A stretch of DNA of 64,000 nt, taken from NCBI GenBank assembly GCA_013423325.1, contig BLJB01000089.1:63788-127787 (forward strand), given 5' to 3'. Below the pieces are notes generated by a model. That model saw only the letters and a program-made list of their open reading frames with translations. It did not search any database and had not been told where the DNA came from. The position numbers and the translations under genes were made by a program. Shown here piece by piece: positions 32,262 to 42,358 of this stretch (positions are counted from its first letter, which is position 1; each line of letters starts with the position of its first letter). This DNA comes from Usnea hakonensis. Its lineage: Eukaryota; Ascomycota; Lecanoromycetes; Lecanorales; Parmeliaceae.

Positions 32262-35200
32262 ATGGCATCCCTCAGCACACAGGCATCGCCCAATTCTAAG
32301 ATGGACAAGACACCCGGAGCCTTCCCTTCGACTCCGGCGCCAGAAGACGCCCCATTGCCGTCTGTTGTATCCTCTCAGCTCAGCCTTTCCCAGGAAGTCC
32401 GCAAGCGAAGGGCAGAATACACAAGATCAAGAAGAATCAAGGTCAAGGTTGGCACTTGGAATGTTGCTTCCCTGAGTGGGACAGAAAAAGACGTTGGGGG
32501 CTGGTTCGTGGATGGTAAAGGTGTCTCGGAGTCTTTGTCAGGCTTGTCCATCAAGGATGACGAGTTACGAAACAATGGTCACAATGCATCTACAGGTCTC
32601 GAGAGTGTGGGATCACAAGAGGAGAGAAGGTCAAAAGGAGGTCACAATGCATCTACAGATCTCGAGAGCGTGGGATCACAAGAGGAGAGAAGGTCAAAAG
32701 GTCGATCGACAATACCATTGAATGATCCCGGCCCCATACCAGGAAATGACGAAATCGGTCTATACATACTGGGTCTACAGGAAATTGTAGATGTAGACTC
32801 AGTGACTGAAGCTTTACGCCCTTACAGTGATCCTCATCCTGGCATGAAATGGAAACTGGCCGTTGAGGAGTCGTTGCCACAAGGTTACCAGCGAATAGCG
32901 GAACAGCAACTGATCGGATTGTTCCTCATCATCTATGCCTCTCCGGAAATTGCACCAACCATATCCTCCGTCAGTACCACGAGCGTCGGAACTGGTATTG
33001 GGGGTTACATGGGCAACAAGGGTGCTGTGACAGCTCGTATTGTACTTGGCGAAACTACGCGCATGGTCTTTGTCAACTGCCATTTGAATGCCGGTGTTGA
33101 AAAGGGCAGCCTGGAACGAAGGAACCGGGATGCGTCTCAGATTCTTCAGCGAACGAAATTCGACCCAATCTATGATGGTGATGGTGTAATGGAGGACTTT
33201 GGTGAAGGGATTGGGGACGAGGACTTTGCTTTTTGGTTCGGTGATCTCAATTACAGGCTCGAGAGCATGCCTGGAGAAGACGTTCGAAGATTGCTTATGC
33301 TCCACACAAGAAATGAGTACGGAAGCGAGCAGAGGTCGAGTAAGAGGATTGAGCATGAGCTTGCAAAGCCGGAATCGCCATCGTTCTCTTGCAACCAAGA
33401 AGCTGCTACTCGTCCCTCTGAAGACACTTCGTCAACCCTTACTACTACGGGCGTTTCTTCCAGTCAATCGCTGAGTTCGTCAATCACTACACTACCCAGC
33501 CAGGAGACACTCGATCCTGCCTCTGACCCAACATCTCTTCAAACTACACTCTCCTCACTTCTTGTGCATGATCAGCTACACGGACAAATGCTCTCACGAA
33601 AGGCTTTTTACGACGGGTGGCGAGAAGGCACCATAGATTTTCTGCCTACATACAAATACGACGTCGGAAGCGTTGGAATGTTCGACTCGAGCGAGAAGCA
33701 ACGAGGACCAAGCTGGTGTGATCGAATTCTCTATCGGACCCGTAAGGATAAGCTTGGGTATGAGCAAAGGATTCGGGATGAGGAGATGGCCAAGAAAAAG
33801 GACAATGAGATGAAGTTGCAAGGGGTAGTGGACGCAGTGACTGATGAGTCTGTTTTGTTCGACTATGATCCAGAGACGGATGGCGCAGAGAATGAAGGCG
33901 AGCCAACCGAGCAACCTCTAGATGATTGGATGACGACGAAATCTGGCTTTGAAGACCGATTGATTCTCAATTACTACAAGTCGCATCAAAGGGTCCTCTC
34001 ATCGGACCACAAGCCGTTGGACGCCGTCTTTACTTTGGATTACGATGCCGTGGATCCCGACATGAAGGCTAAGATACATCAAGAAGTCGCCCGAGAGCTG
34101 GACAAGGCAGAAAACGAAGGCAGGCCAGTCGTCACCGTTGTGGTTGACCATCAGAGAGACGACTGTATTCCAACCGATTCTTCCCCTAGATTTGAGGGTG
34201 TCGACTTTGGGCATGTCAAGTACGATCACGTCAAGACTAGAAGTGTCACTATAGCCAATACAGGTCGTGTGCCCGCCACTGTTGGTTTCGTGGATCGCTC
34301 TGTGGAGTCTGGGCAACCCGGAGGAATATCCCCACCATGGCTCAAAATCAACTTCGACCGCCCTCCTGACAGTCAAAAATCCATCCCCGGTGCATTTCCG
34401 GAGCACACCCTCCACCCTGGCGATGCCGCCAATGTTGTATTGACTATCCATGTGAATGACCTCGACCTTGTTCGCCGTCTCGGTGACAAGGTGGAAACGC
34501 TAGAGGATGTCCTTGTCCTCCGAATCCACAACGGCCGCGATCACTTTCTTCCTATACGTGGCGAATGGCAACAGTCTGCTTTTGGCCGCTCCATCGAGAA
34601 ATTGGTGCGAATACCAGAAGGAGGCGTGAGGAGATGGCAGCATCAGAAGCCAGGTGGCGGTAGCAATGGAGATGATGGGGTAAAGTGGTCGGCTCCGCGC
34701 GAAGTTTTCCGGCTGACGGAAGCGATAGAAGACCTCGTTGAGAGAGCGCTTGCGCAGTGGGGGATGACGGGAGATGCCGAGGCTCCATGGGAAAAGGATG
34801 CGGGCTGGCCATTTAGAGGGTGGATCTCAGACGAGAAACAGAGAGGCATCCTAAGGCAAGCAGTGAGGGAAGCCCTGGACACCGATCAGCCGTTTTCGGA
34901 GACGTTCCCGCCGGAAATCGAACCCTTGCATAGGCTCGAGGCCGCGGCGGAAACCTTGGTGCAATTTCTGAAAAGCCTAGAAGATGGCATCGTCGACGAA
35001 GCGCTATGGCTGGAGCTCGACAAGGGCATACTGGATCGCGAGAAGACGAAAAAGACCCTCTCCCACGAAGATGAGCGCATGTGGGTCCTGGATACTCTGT
35101 CGACCGCACCAGCCCACAGCGTCTCTTTCACGTTCGTCACCTTTATGCTCTATCGCGTCGCCAATGAGATCGCTCCCCCTCTCCCGTCAGAACCTCAAAC

Positions 35201-35402
35201 ATTGGCAGCAGACGGCGCTCAAAGCACCATCGCTTCTGCAGGCAGGAAGGTCGAGATGGCAGCCGCGTACGCGGGGATCTTTGCGGATGCCATGATCCGT
35301 TTACCGCCTGCTTTGAAACCCAAGGAGAGAAAAGCCAGCGAGGCGAGGAGGAGGCACGCGGTGGAATTGTTCCTTGAGGCGAGGGTGGATGGGGGTTCGT
35401 AA
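32262..35402 (+). CDS. Inositol polyphosphate 5-phosphatase, OCRL/INPP5B-like
   Basis: Single-exon, 1,046 residues from ATG 32262 (A at -3, G at +4). Removes the 5-phosphate of phosphoinositides such as PI(4,5)P2 at membranes. Catalytic motifs in order: GTWNVAS (64-70), ILGLQEIVD, GYMGNKGAVTARI, VNCHLNAGVEKG, FWFGDLNYRLE (~325), PTYKYDVGS, PSWCDRILYR (~483, catalytic Asp/Arg signature) and LSSDHKPLDAVF (~579). It is followed by an ASH-like domain (FGHVKYDHVKTRSVTIANTG) and a C-terminal helical region reminiscent of the OCRL RhoGAP-like domain. Two insertions interrupt the catalytic domain: a 63-bp tandem duplication near residues 106-147, and a Ser/Thr-rich loop after NEYGSEQRSSKR. All key catalytic residues are present. 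Confidence 0.93.
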   Translation: MASLSTQASPNSKMDKTPGAFPSTPAPEDAPLPSVVSSQLSLSQEVRKRRAEYTRSRRIKVKVGTWNVASLSGTEKDVGGWFVDGKGVSESLSGLSIKDDELRNNGHNASTGLESVGSQEERRSKGGHNASTDLESVGSQEERRSKGRSTIPLNDPGPIPGNDEIGLYILGLQEIVDVDSVTEALRPYSDPHPGMKWKLAVEESLPQGYQRIAEQQLIGLFLIIYASPEIAPTISSVSTTSVGTGIGGYMGNKGAVTARIVLGETTRMVFVNCHLNAGVEKGSLERRNRDASQILQRTKFDPIYDGDGVMEDFGEGIGDEDFAFWFGDLNYRLESMPGEDVRRLLMLHTRNEYGSEQRSSKRIEHELAKPESPSFSCNQEAATRPSEDTSSTLTTTGVSSSQSLSSSITTLPSQETLDPASDPTSLQTTLSSLLVHDQLHGQMLSRKAFYDGWREGTIDFLPTYKYDVGSVGMFDSSEKQRGPSWCDRILYRTRKDKLGYEQRIRDEEMAKKKDNEMKLQGVVDAVTDESVLFDYDPETDGAENEGEPTEQPLDDWMTTKSGFEDRLILNYYKSHQRVLSSDHKPLDAVFTLDYDAVDPDMKAKIHQEVARELDKAENEGRPVVTVVVDHQRDDCIPTDSSPRFEGVDFGHVKYDHVKTRSVTIANTGRVPATVGFVDRSVESGQPGGISPPWLKINFDRPPDSQKSIPGAFPEHTLHPGDAANVVLTIHVNDLDLVRRLGDKVETLEDVLVLRIHNGRDHFLPIRGEWQQSAFGRSIEKLVRIPEGGVRRWQHQKPGGGSNGDDGVKWSAPREVFRLTEAIEDLVERALAQWGMTGDAEAPWEKDAGWPFRGWISDEKQRGILRQAVREALDTDQPFSETFPPEIEPLHRLEAAAETLVQFLKSLEDGIVDEALWLELDKGILDREKTKKTLSHEDERMWVLDTLSTAPAHSVSFTFVTFMLYRVANEIAPPLPSEPQTLAADGAQSTIASAGRKVEMAAAYAGIFADAMIRLPPALKPKERKASEARRRHAVELFLEARVDGGS
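32577..32702 (+). repeat. In-frame 63-bp tandem duplication
   Basis: Copies 32577-32639 and 32640-32702 differ at few positions. Each encodes a 21-residue unit G-H-N-A-S-T-x-L-E-S-V-G-S-Q-E-E-R-R-S-K-G inside an acidic loop of the 5-phosphatase, suggesting a recent duplication. Confidence 0.9.
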
Positions 35403-35589
35403 TTGGAGGGGGATATCGAGGCATCACACATGTTCCCAAGTATTTCACCGCTCAAACAAATCCAATAAGGTACCTACTTGCTGTAATCAATAAACAAACA
35501 AACAAAAAATGCTCCTAACCCACTTGAGCTTCTCCCAAGCCCGCTTCGGCTCCTTCACCCCAAAAGAAGAAGGAAAGGGGGAGGAAGAA

Positions 35590-36350
35590 CATCCTCCCCG
35601 TGAATATTGATCTCCGTGAACTCAAAATTTTGATACTAAAGATAGGATATAGAGGGAGGTCGATCTCCGGACTAAACCTACTCAGGATCTTTCCCAAAGA
35701 AGAAGAAGAAGAAGGTAAAAATTCCCCGTGAGCGTTGATCTCCGTGAACTCAAAATTTTGAAACTAAAGGAAGGGCCTGATCGGATGGAGTATAGAGGGG
35801 CGATCTCCGGAGGAGAAAACTCCTAAGCCGTCTAAAGCTGCTTCCTAGAAGAGAAAGAAGAAAACTGTCATCGTGAACGTTGAAAGTCGTGCCGAAAGGG
35901 AGGGAAGGACCTAATCGGGATAAGTATAGAATGAGAGGAGGGGGAGGTCGATCTTTAGATGAGGGAGTTATACGCGAGGGGCGAGGGGGAGGAGGGAGGA
36001 GGTCGGTCTGTAGAAGACAAGTGCACCTAACCTACTGGAGCTTCTTCCCCAAAAGGAAAAGACCAAAAGAAGGTAAAACTCCTCGTAAACTTTGAGCTCC
36101 GTGCCGCAAGGGAGGGAAGGACCTAATTGGGATAAATACAGAAGAGGTAGAGGAGCTAGGGATGAGACCGACATAAACGCACCTAAACCCCCCTGAGCTT
36201 ATTCCTCAAAGACCCCCCCAAAAAAACCTCTCTGCAAACCTTGATCTCCGTGCGCAGGTATCAAAGTCACAAACTACACTCCTAATCTTCTTGGGCTACT
36301 TCTCAAAAGAGAAAGAAAGAAAACCTCCCCGTGAACGTTAAACTCCGTGC
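35590..36350. repeat. Diverged tandem array, about six units of 95-210 bp
   Basis: A CCCCGTGAACGTTGATCTCCGTG-like block recurs near 35596, 35724, 35870, 36081, 36227 and 36326. It is followed by AAAATTTTGA..., GGGAGGTCGATCTCCGG and a AAAGAAGAAGGTAAAA end block in different states of decay. The rest of 35403-37082 shows no gene. Confidence 0.75.
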
Positions 36351-37082
36351 CTGGAGGATCGACACAGGGGGGGAGAGGGGGTGAGATTGTGGCGTAAATG
36401 ACAGGATATAAATCCCGTTCGCCAGTCGTTTCATTTACGGATTTCCAATTTCTCGAAAAAACAACGCTAGCGTCCCAAGCCGTGGCATTGCAGCAAAGTG
36501 TCCTCGTGTCGGGTTTTTTTTGGAATGCATTGGAGCTAGTGATGCACATGCAGGGCCTCTGATTGCGGTAGAGAGGTAAGATGCTAAGCAAGGGTGAGGG
36601 ATTTTGAGAGACCATGTGAGGTGATGTAGTTGAAGGGACCGGATATTCAAGTTGATCCTATCGATCGAAAGTCTAGCCGATGCCCTGACGATTCCCTGCG
36701 CGTCAAGGGAATGAATAATCGAGAGACGGCTCTGGGATGGGAGAACGCTCTGGAAAACAGGGTTTCTATTCCTTTGCGTAAGTTGAAGAGAATTAGATCA
36801 GGGGATTTAATCGTAGGAAATGGAGAGGGGTTTAGGGGGAATGGGCAAGTGTCAGGAGGGATTTGATGGCTTGTATTAGACTCTGAGGACCTTGACTTTT
36901 TGGTCCAAAAGTCGGGCCCCCGCGGGGATTTTGTGATTCACACCCTGAAACTTCCAATTTTCTGCCTTTTTGATCATATTAGCTTGGAGGAGCTGCAAAC
37001 TCGGAGTATGGAGGTTAACGGAGATGGGGGGGTCGGAATTTTGGTTGGCAGTTGAAGATGCGTGAGGCAATTCTCCCAGCAA

Positions 37083-37398
37083 GCCTTGTAGACTGTAGTG
37101 ACAGACTCCACTTTCCTATTGCAATCGATTGGTCCCTGAGCCTGCGATTCACCGGCCGGAAAACCTGTTTTGCGTATACTTGTCAGCCAGGTAAATCCCT
37201 AAAACGGTCAGGTGTTATCGGTGATGTGTTATGGTGATGTGTTATGGTGATGTTCGGAGCCTTGTAGACCGTAGTGACAGATTCCACTTTCCGCAACTAG
37301 ATCGAATCACCGGCCGGAAAACCTGTTTGCGTATACCTATCAGCCAGGTAAATCCCTAAAACGGTCAGGTGTTATCGGTAATGTGTTATGGTGATGTT
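37083..37398 (+). repeat. Direct repeat in the promoter of the second 2EXR-like gene
   Basis: Two copies (about 37083-37248 and 37259-37398) of a block starting GCCTTGTAGACYGTAGTGACAG and containing CACCGGCCGGAAAACCTG and CTAAAACGGTCAGGTG. The second ends about 90 bp before ATG 37486. The short end unit GTGATGTGTTATG is itself repeated. Confidence 0.8.
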
Positions 37399-37485
37399 CG
37401 GACCCCTCCCTGGAATTTCTCCCCTTTATCTTCACCTCACCTTCACACATGTTTCTGCAATTGTCTTCCCACCACCTCCCCAATC

Positions 37486-38782
37486 ATGGCGAGCTCCTCC
37501 TCAAAGCGCCCGGCAGTCTGGAGTAAGGCGGAACGAGGATGTCCCACTGGGTACGAGCGATATGAGATTACACTGCCTTTCTACGACACATTGCCGTACT
37601 ATAGTTGTGACGCGTGCAGCTACCGAAAATCAGGAATGAGTCGGACGTTTGTGCCTTGTGCAAATGTCATATCATTTGTCAAAGTCAAAGAGAAGGCTCT
37701 TTGGCAGACTGAAAAGCGCTGGGCTGTAAGTACACGTATCTTGAGTAATGTTCAAGGAAGAGGCCTAATTTGTTGATGCGTAGTGGTTCTCTGATGCGCA
37801 AAAGCTTGATGACAAATTGGGTAGACGACTTGGTACGCTTGGGTATCTACCCTTGGAGATACGCGAAATGATCTGGCATGCTGTTATTGAGAAGTGCATG
37901 GGCACCAGTACGGAGATAGATTGCCACGCAGGTCTCTGGGGAGGGCCGAAATATATCCATAAATGGAACAATGATCCCTGGTATATGGACTTGACGCCAG
38001 ATTTCATTTTGCCAGATTTTATTTTGCAGCCTCACGACGAGGAAGGTGAATATCCGCCGGACTTTTATTCCAGATCCTTGTTCCATCGATCACCAACGAA
38101 TTATGGCCTACTGAATCTCCGAGAGGCGTCACCAGATATCAACATTGAGCTTGAAAATAACCTCATCTCCGACTTCCCGTTCAGATTCAACTGTCCAGTG
38201 GTTTTGATGCACTATCTCAATACGACACCAGCCCGGCAGCTAAATCATTTGCGATCGGTCATAGTTGAGCTATCCGGTTGCGACGAAGACTGTTGCTACA
38301 AACACGTACCCGTACCCTGGCGCAGCTGGTCCAAAAGTTGCGGCGAACGTTGGAGCGCTGCTATTGAGCATCTTCCTGCCGCGATCAAATTGATAAACTT
38401 TGAGCTTGGTTGGAAACCTATGCACGTGGGCGATGGCGGATATGTCAACGAAATGTTGGCACAGCTGGAGATTGTGGGCAAGAAGACCCAACGACTGGCC
38501 CCTAACGCGGAAATCACTATGACTCCTCTTATCTTCCCATCAGTCTGCTGGACCGGCGATTGGGTGCCTTTAACAGGGGTCAGGGACCCAGGTGCTTTGG
38601 ATCCCAAGAGTCACGACATCCTGCGAGGTATAAGCGATGAAATTGAGAATCACAGCGAGGATTACAAAAAGTGGTGGAGAGAGTTCCGCGAGGAAACCAA
38701 GAGTGAAAGAGAGGAGGCATGGAGAGAGTTCAGCGAGAAAACCAAGAGTGACCTAAAGGTTGTCGGCGCCGGGAAATGGTAG
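37486..38782 (+). CDS. 2EXR/F-box-like protein, paralog 2
   Basis: Exons 37486-37725 and 37784-38782, intron 58 bp (GTAAGT...GCGTAG, phase 0), 412 residues. The join gives KRWA|WFSDAQKLDDKLGRRLGT, matching paralogs 1 and 3. The core LGYLPLEIREMIW fits the 2EXR/F-box-like signature. The middle part has FRFNCPVVL...LRSVIVELSGC with an extra Cys/His loop (DEDCCYKH). The C terminus ends in a duplicated charged element, WREFREETKSE / WREFSEKTKSD. Family function unknown. Confidence 0.78.
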
Positions 38783-39659
38783 AAGGGCAAGCAATCAGAA
38801 TAGATTACTGGGTTCGAAAGAAGCGGAGCAGATCATGCCTAATGAAGACGTGAGCGTTTCAACAGCTCAATTAGTATTAGAAAAGACTGCTCACCACAAT
38901 TGACTGGAGCTGAGGGCAAGGGTAGATCCTATGACATGGCGAAGCGGGAATTGATAGCGAATCCATTCACATTGAGTAAGCCACCTTGCATATCGACGGA
39001 AGAAGAGGGGTAGAAGTAGCCCGGAAAAGGTCCCAGATGCCTGAATCTGAGATGGACATGCTTGATTAGCTGAGCATCAAACCCTCAAATGCAGTTGGAT
39101 TCGAGCATGTGTACCGCAGATTCTCACTGTTCCCTACCCCTCGGCGAGAAGAATCTCAGATGTATGCACATTCATGCTCGACCTCCCCCCCCGCGGATAC
39201 TGGCTGCATGGCGAGCGAAAGCTTCAATACAGCCTTTTGGGGCGAGAATGTAGGTAACGGCGTTCAGCCAACTCGTTCAAGAAGGGCGGAAGAGAGGGGA
39301 TCGACGCCTGGCATCGGCCGAGAGCTGCAATAGACTCGTACACTGATACTCGTCATTTTGAAACTTTTTTGCAAAGGAGTGAAGTGAGGTTTCTTGAGCT
39401 AGAGCGTTTTCGCTTTAGCGTATTTGACTAGCTAAAAGAGGTTTAGCTGTTTTTTAAAAACTGAGCTGTGTTTCCTATGGACATTATGAGCTGTGGTTGC
39501 TCGCGCCTCAATCAGCACTTGATTGAGTATGAAAACCTCGGATACGATACATTAAACGAATGGCTGCGTCCATCCAACAGCAATCTCGACTCGTCGGGCA
39601 CCTGTTTCCAACTCTGGACCGTCCAGTATCAACGCATTATCCCATCTAGCAATGAAACC
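38783..39659. other. Intergenic between convergent genes
   Basis: 3' flanks; no gene supported. A plus-strand frame that begins at 39468 runs into the repeat below and is antisense to the coiled-coil gene. Confidence 0.5.
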
Positions 39660-39871
39660 AAGATGCAAAACCTGTGGCAAAAGGGTATCAGCTCAGTCTG
39701 CCCACCACATCCAGACATCCATCCATTGCTCCTCAAAATCCGTGGCAAAAAGGATATCAGCTCAGTCTGCCCACCTCCAGACATCCATCCAATACTCCTC
39801 AAAACCTGTACCAAAAAGGACATCAGCTCAGTCTGCCCACCACATCCAGACATCCATCCAATGCTCCTTCC
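39660..39871 (-). repeat. Triplicated terminal exon segment (66-69 bp units)
   Basis: Three near-identical units, marked by CAGCTCAGTCTGCCCACC (plus strand) at about 39689, 39757 and 39823. The unit nearest the gene encodes the last residues of the coiled-coil protein (DGCLDVVGRLS and stop); two further copies lie beyond the stop. Confidence 0.85.
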
Positions 39872-41286
39872 AATTCGCCCACACGATGTTTCAAGACTTC
39901 ATTCTCCTCTTTCAAAATGCTCACAACGCCCCAAGCCTCTGACGCTCTGCCGCCTTCATGGTTGGCATAAGAATGAAAGGTGCCTTTTGTCGGTTGGCCG
40001 TAAGGAAGGCGAAGATGCGCATTATGTGTCGTCGGTGCTGAATGAAAGTCATGTGTCCGGTAGAGATCTGGGGAGTTGGCAGTAGAAGCAGATGATATGG
40101 ACATGTTGGGCGACTGAGCACCGTTTCGTGCTGAGAAAACACTATCGGCACAGCTGTCGTCTTCGGACTCGAAGCCAGAATCGCTGATTGTATTGGAGTG
40201 ACGGTGACTGCGATGATCGCTGTTTGGAGAAGTGACCTCGCCAACGACCCGTATGGTTCTCTTTCGCGCCTCCTCCTCTTCTCTCCGCGCCTGCTTCTCT
40301 CGTGCTAGTTCATCCACCAAGTTCATCATAGCTTCGTCTTGCTCAGCGAATTTCGCCGTCATACCATCGAGTTGCATCTTCAAATGCTTGGCTCGTGTCT
40401 CCGCGCCCATTGACTCTTCGGCTACAGCCTCCTTTTCTGCAGTCATATCCCGTAGTGCTATTGTGCGCTCTTTGTACGCCAGCTGCAATCGCAATAGCAG
40501 GCCTTCGGCTTGCTGCTGTAGATTCTTAAACGAAGCGGGCGAGAAGGGGTTTGCAGGTTCGTTGGGGAATAAAGCGGCAGTGACATCCATCTCGAGTAGC
40601 TCGTCGCATAGGTCGTCCGCCCGAGGTGTAGATTTCACTAAGGAGGCTTTACTTGAAAAGAAGGAGAAACGACTCGCCATTGCAGGCTTCGGCATGACCG
40701 GCGCACTTGAGAGTCGATGCAGCAGGTTACTAGGTCGTAGGTCGGACGACTCCACAACGCCTTGTAGAAAATCACTCTTCTCCTTTGTCGGTGATGGTAT
40801 GATGCCAATGCTTATCGGTTCGGACTCGCCCTTGAACCAATCCGCAATTTTTCCAGCCTTCTCTTCCGACCTCCCCGTGAGGATGGAGAACCTGTTCGAC
40901 CTTGTTGGCGACGACTGCCGCGATTCCCGTGGAGAGGAATGGAAGTTGGCTAGTTGTGGGGATGATTCTGGTCGAGGTATGACGGGATGAGTGGACAAGG
41001 CTGCGGAGTAAGAAGATCGACTCAGAAGAGGTGGCAAGTCGCTGCTAGGTCGAGGTGTGGTTCGCTGATGTGATTTGGACGGCTCGGTGATGGGGCGGTC
41101 AGCGACAGATGCGTAGCGCGCTGGTAGTGCTATTGATTCTGGGCTTGGCTCCAAAATATTTGGAGTCGCATGCTGCAGCAGACCGGAAGCATATGGGTCG
41201 CCGGCGACAGTGCTGTTCCGTGTATGTGAATGCGTCTTTGATGTGAGGGAGCGAGGAGAATTCTCGGTGGACAAATTTCTGGACAT
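39823..41286 (-). CDS. Conserved fungal coiled-coil protein of unknown function
   Basis: 487 residues from ATG 41286. The frame runs on to 41436 without an ATG, so an upstream exon is possible; a GTAAGA donor-like site sits inside that extension. The first ~200 residues are Ser/Pro-rich with basic patches. A conserved block follows (FSFFSSKASLVK, DVTAALFPNEPANPFSP, FKNLQQQAEGLLLRLQLAYKERT). Then comes a long coiled coil (ALRDMTAEKEAVAEE to REEEEARKRTIRVVGE), a Ser-rich segment, and a second short coiled coil near the end (EAWGVVSILKEENEVLKHRV). I recognise the overall type from many Pezizomycotina genomes but know no function. The C terminus lies in the triplicated 66-bp repeat. Confidence 0.75.
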   Translation of the reverse strand: MSRNLSTENSPRSLTSKTHSHTRNSTVAGDPYASGLLQHATPNILEPSPESIALPARYASVADRPITEPSKSHQRTTPRPSSDLPPLLSRSSYSAALSTHPVIPRPESSPQLANFHSSPRESRQSSPTRSNRFSILTGRSEEKAGKIADWFKGESEPISIGIIPSPTKEKSDFLQGVVESSDLRPSNLLHRLSSAPVMPKPAMASRFSFFSSKASLVKSTPRADDLCDELLEMDVTAALFPNEPANPFSPASFKNLQQQAEGLLLRLQLAYKERTIALRDMTAEKEAVAEESMGAETRAKHLKMQLDGMTAKFAEQDEAMMNLVDELAREKQARREEEEARKRTIRVVGEVTSPNSDHRSHRHSNTISDSGFESEDDSCADSVFSARNGAQSPNMSISSASTANSPDLYRTHDFHSAPTTHNAHLRLPYGQPTKGTFHSYANHEGGRASEAWGVVSILKEENEVLKHRVGELEGALDGCLDVVGRLS

Positions 41287-42358
41287 TGATGCAAGCGGTA
41301 GAGTGATGGTTCCCTTTGTGCGGCTTCCTGCACCGGCTTCCAAACAACCGGGATGTCTTACTTTCCGGAAGAATCCCCGCTTTGCGCAATTGTCAAGCGT
41401 GAGCTGCAGTTGCAGGGTTCGCACAGATGCAGGCAATTGGGGAAGGTATGCGGTATGGAAGTTTGTGGGGGGAGTTGTGGGGGCCGTGGGGGTTCAAATG
41501 CAGTCTTCGTTCGCCGATACTCCGTAGATAATGAGAGAGCGCAAACGGCGAGAGCACCTGATCGATTCAGGGCAAAGATGATTGATAGTGAAGTGTATAA
41601 AGCGCCAAAAATATTGATGATGGTGAAAGGGAAGAAGAATATGAGCTCTTCACAGAGCCATATTCACTGCGAGGTTGGAAACTTTGCGCGTGGCAGGAAA
41701 TAAACGGCGGGCTCAGCCTTGTCGTATCAGGATTAGTGCCCGAGCTTCTAGCGTACCCGAAATAGCGTCGGCCGTATAATGTTCCGACATTTCTTGGCAT
41801 TTTGAAGCATCTCGGAATCGGGTTTGGGAAAACAGATGGGATGGGGAAATGCGCTCATGGGTAGATGTACGTGTACTCAGATGGCTTCTGACTGCTTTTG
41901 ATATGAGCGTGCTTGACTTAATTCCCCTGAATTTTGACGCTATAAGACGTTCTTCTGACTTAGATCCGAGTATGCAACTGGCCAAGGCATAGCGCCGCCG
42001 TTGCCAAATCCCTTCAAATCGCTATACACACTCAAAATCGTGCTTGCCCGCTACAAGTATCCTGCTACCATCCAGTGTAGACGTCTTGCATTGAGTCCCG
42101 TCATCCACGGTGATTTAGAACTCCGTTGCCCATCTGGCATACTACCGTGTCCATTCATACACCCACGACTCCATGCATCTGCTGGGCGCGGTGTATCTAT
42201 CTTGCCATTATGTCAGTCTCTTCCTCTGTGACGACTCCATCTTCCATAACTTGTCCAGCGAAGCAAAACATACCCCCATATCATGCCACCTTGTTGAATG
42301 TCTCATCGCCTTCAAAGTCGGTCTTTGCCTCTTCTTTCCCCCAACTCAGAATCCTTGC
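41287..42358. other. Intergenic, no gene seen
   Basis: Upstream region of the coiled-coil gene and 3' flank of the third 2EXR-like gene. Frames are short and without features. Confidence 0.5.

Noticed and set aside
32814..33398. 194-codon minus-strand frame inside the 5-phosphatase
   Set aside because: Antisense shadow of a conserved catalytic domain.
39468..40085. 205-codon plus-strand frame with SSVCPPHPDIHP repeats
   Set aside because: The repeats are the complement of the triplicated terminal segment of the coiled-coil gene; the downstream half is antisense to its coding exon.
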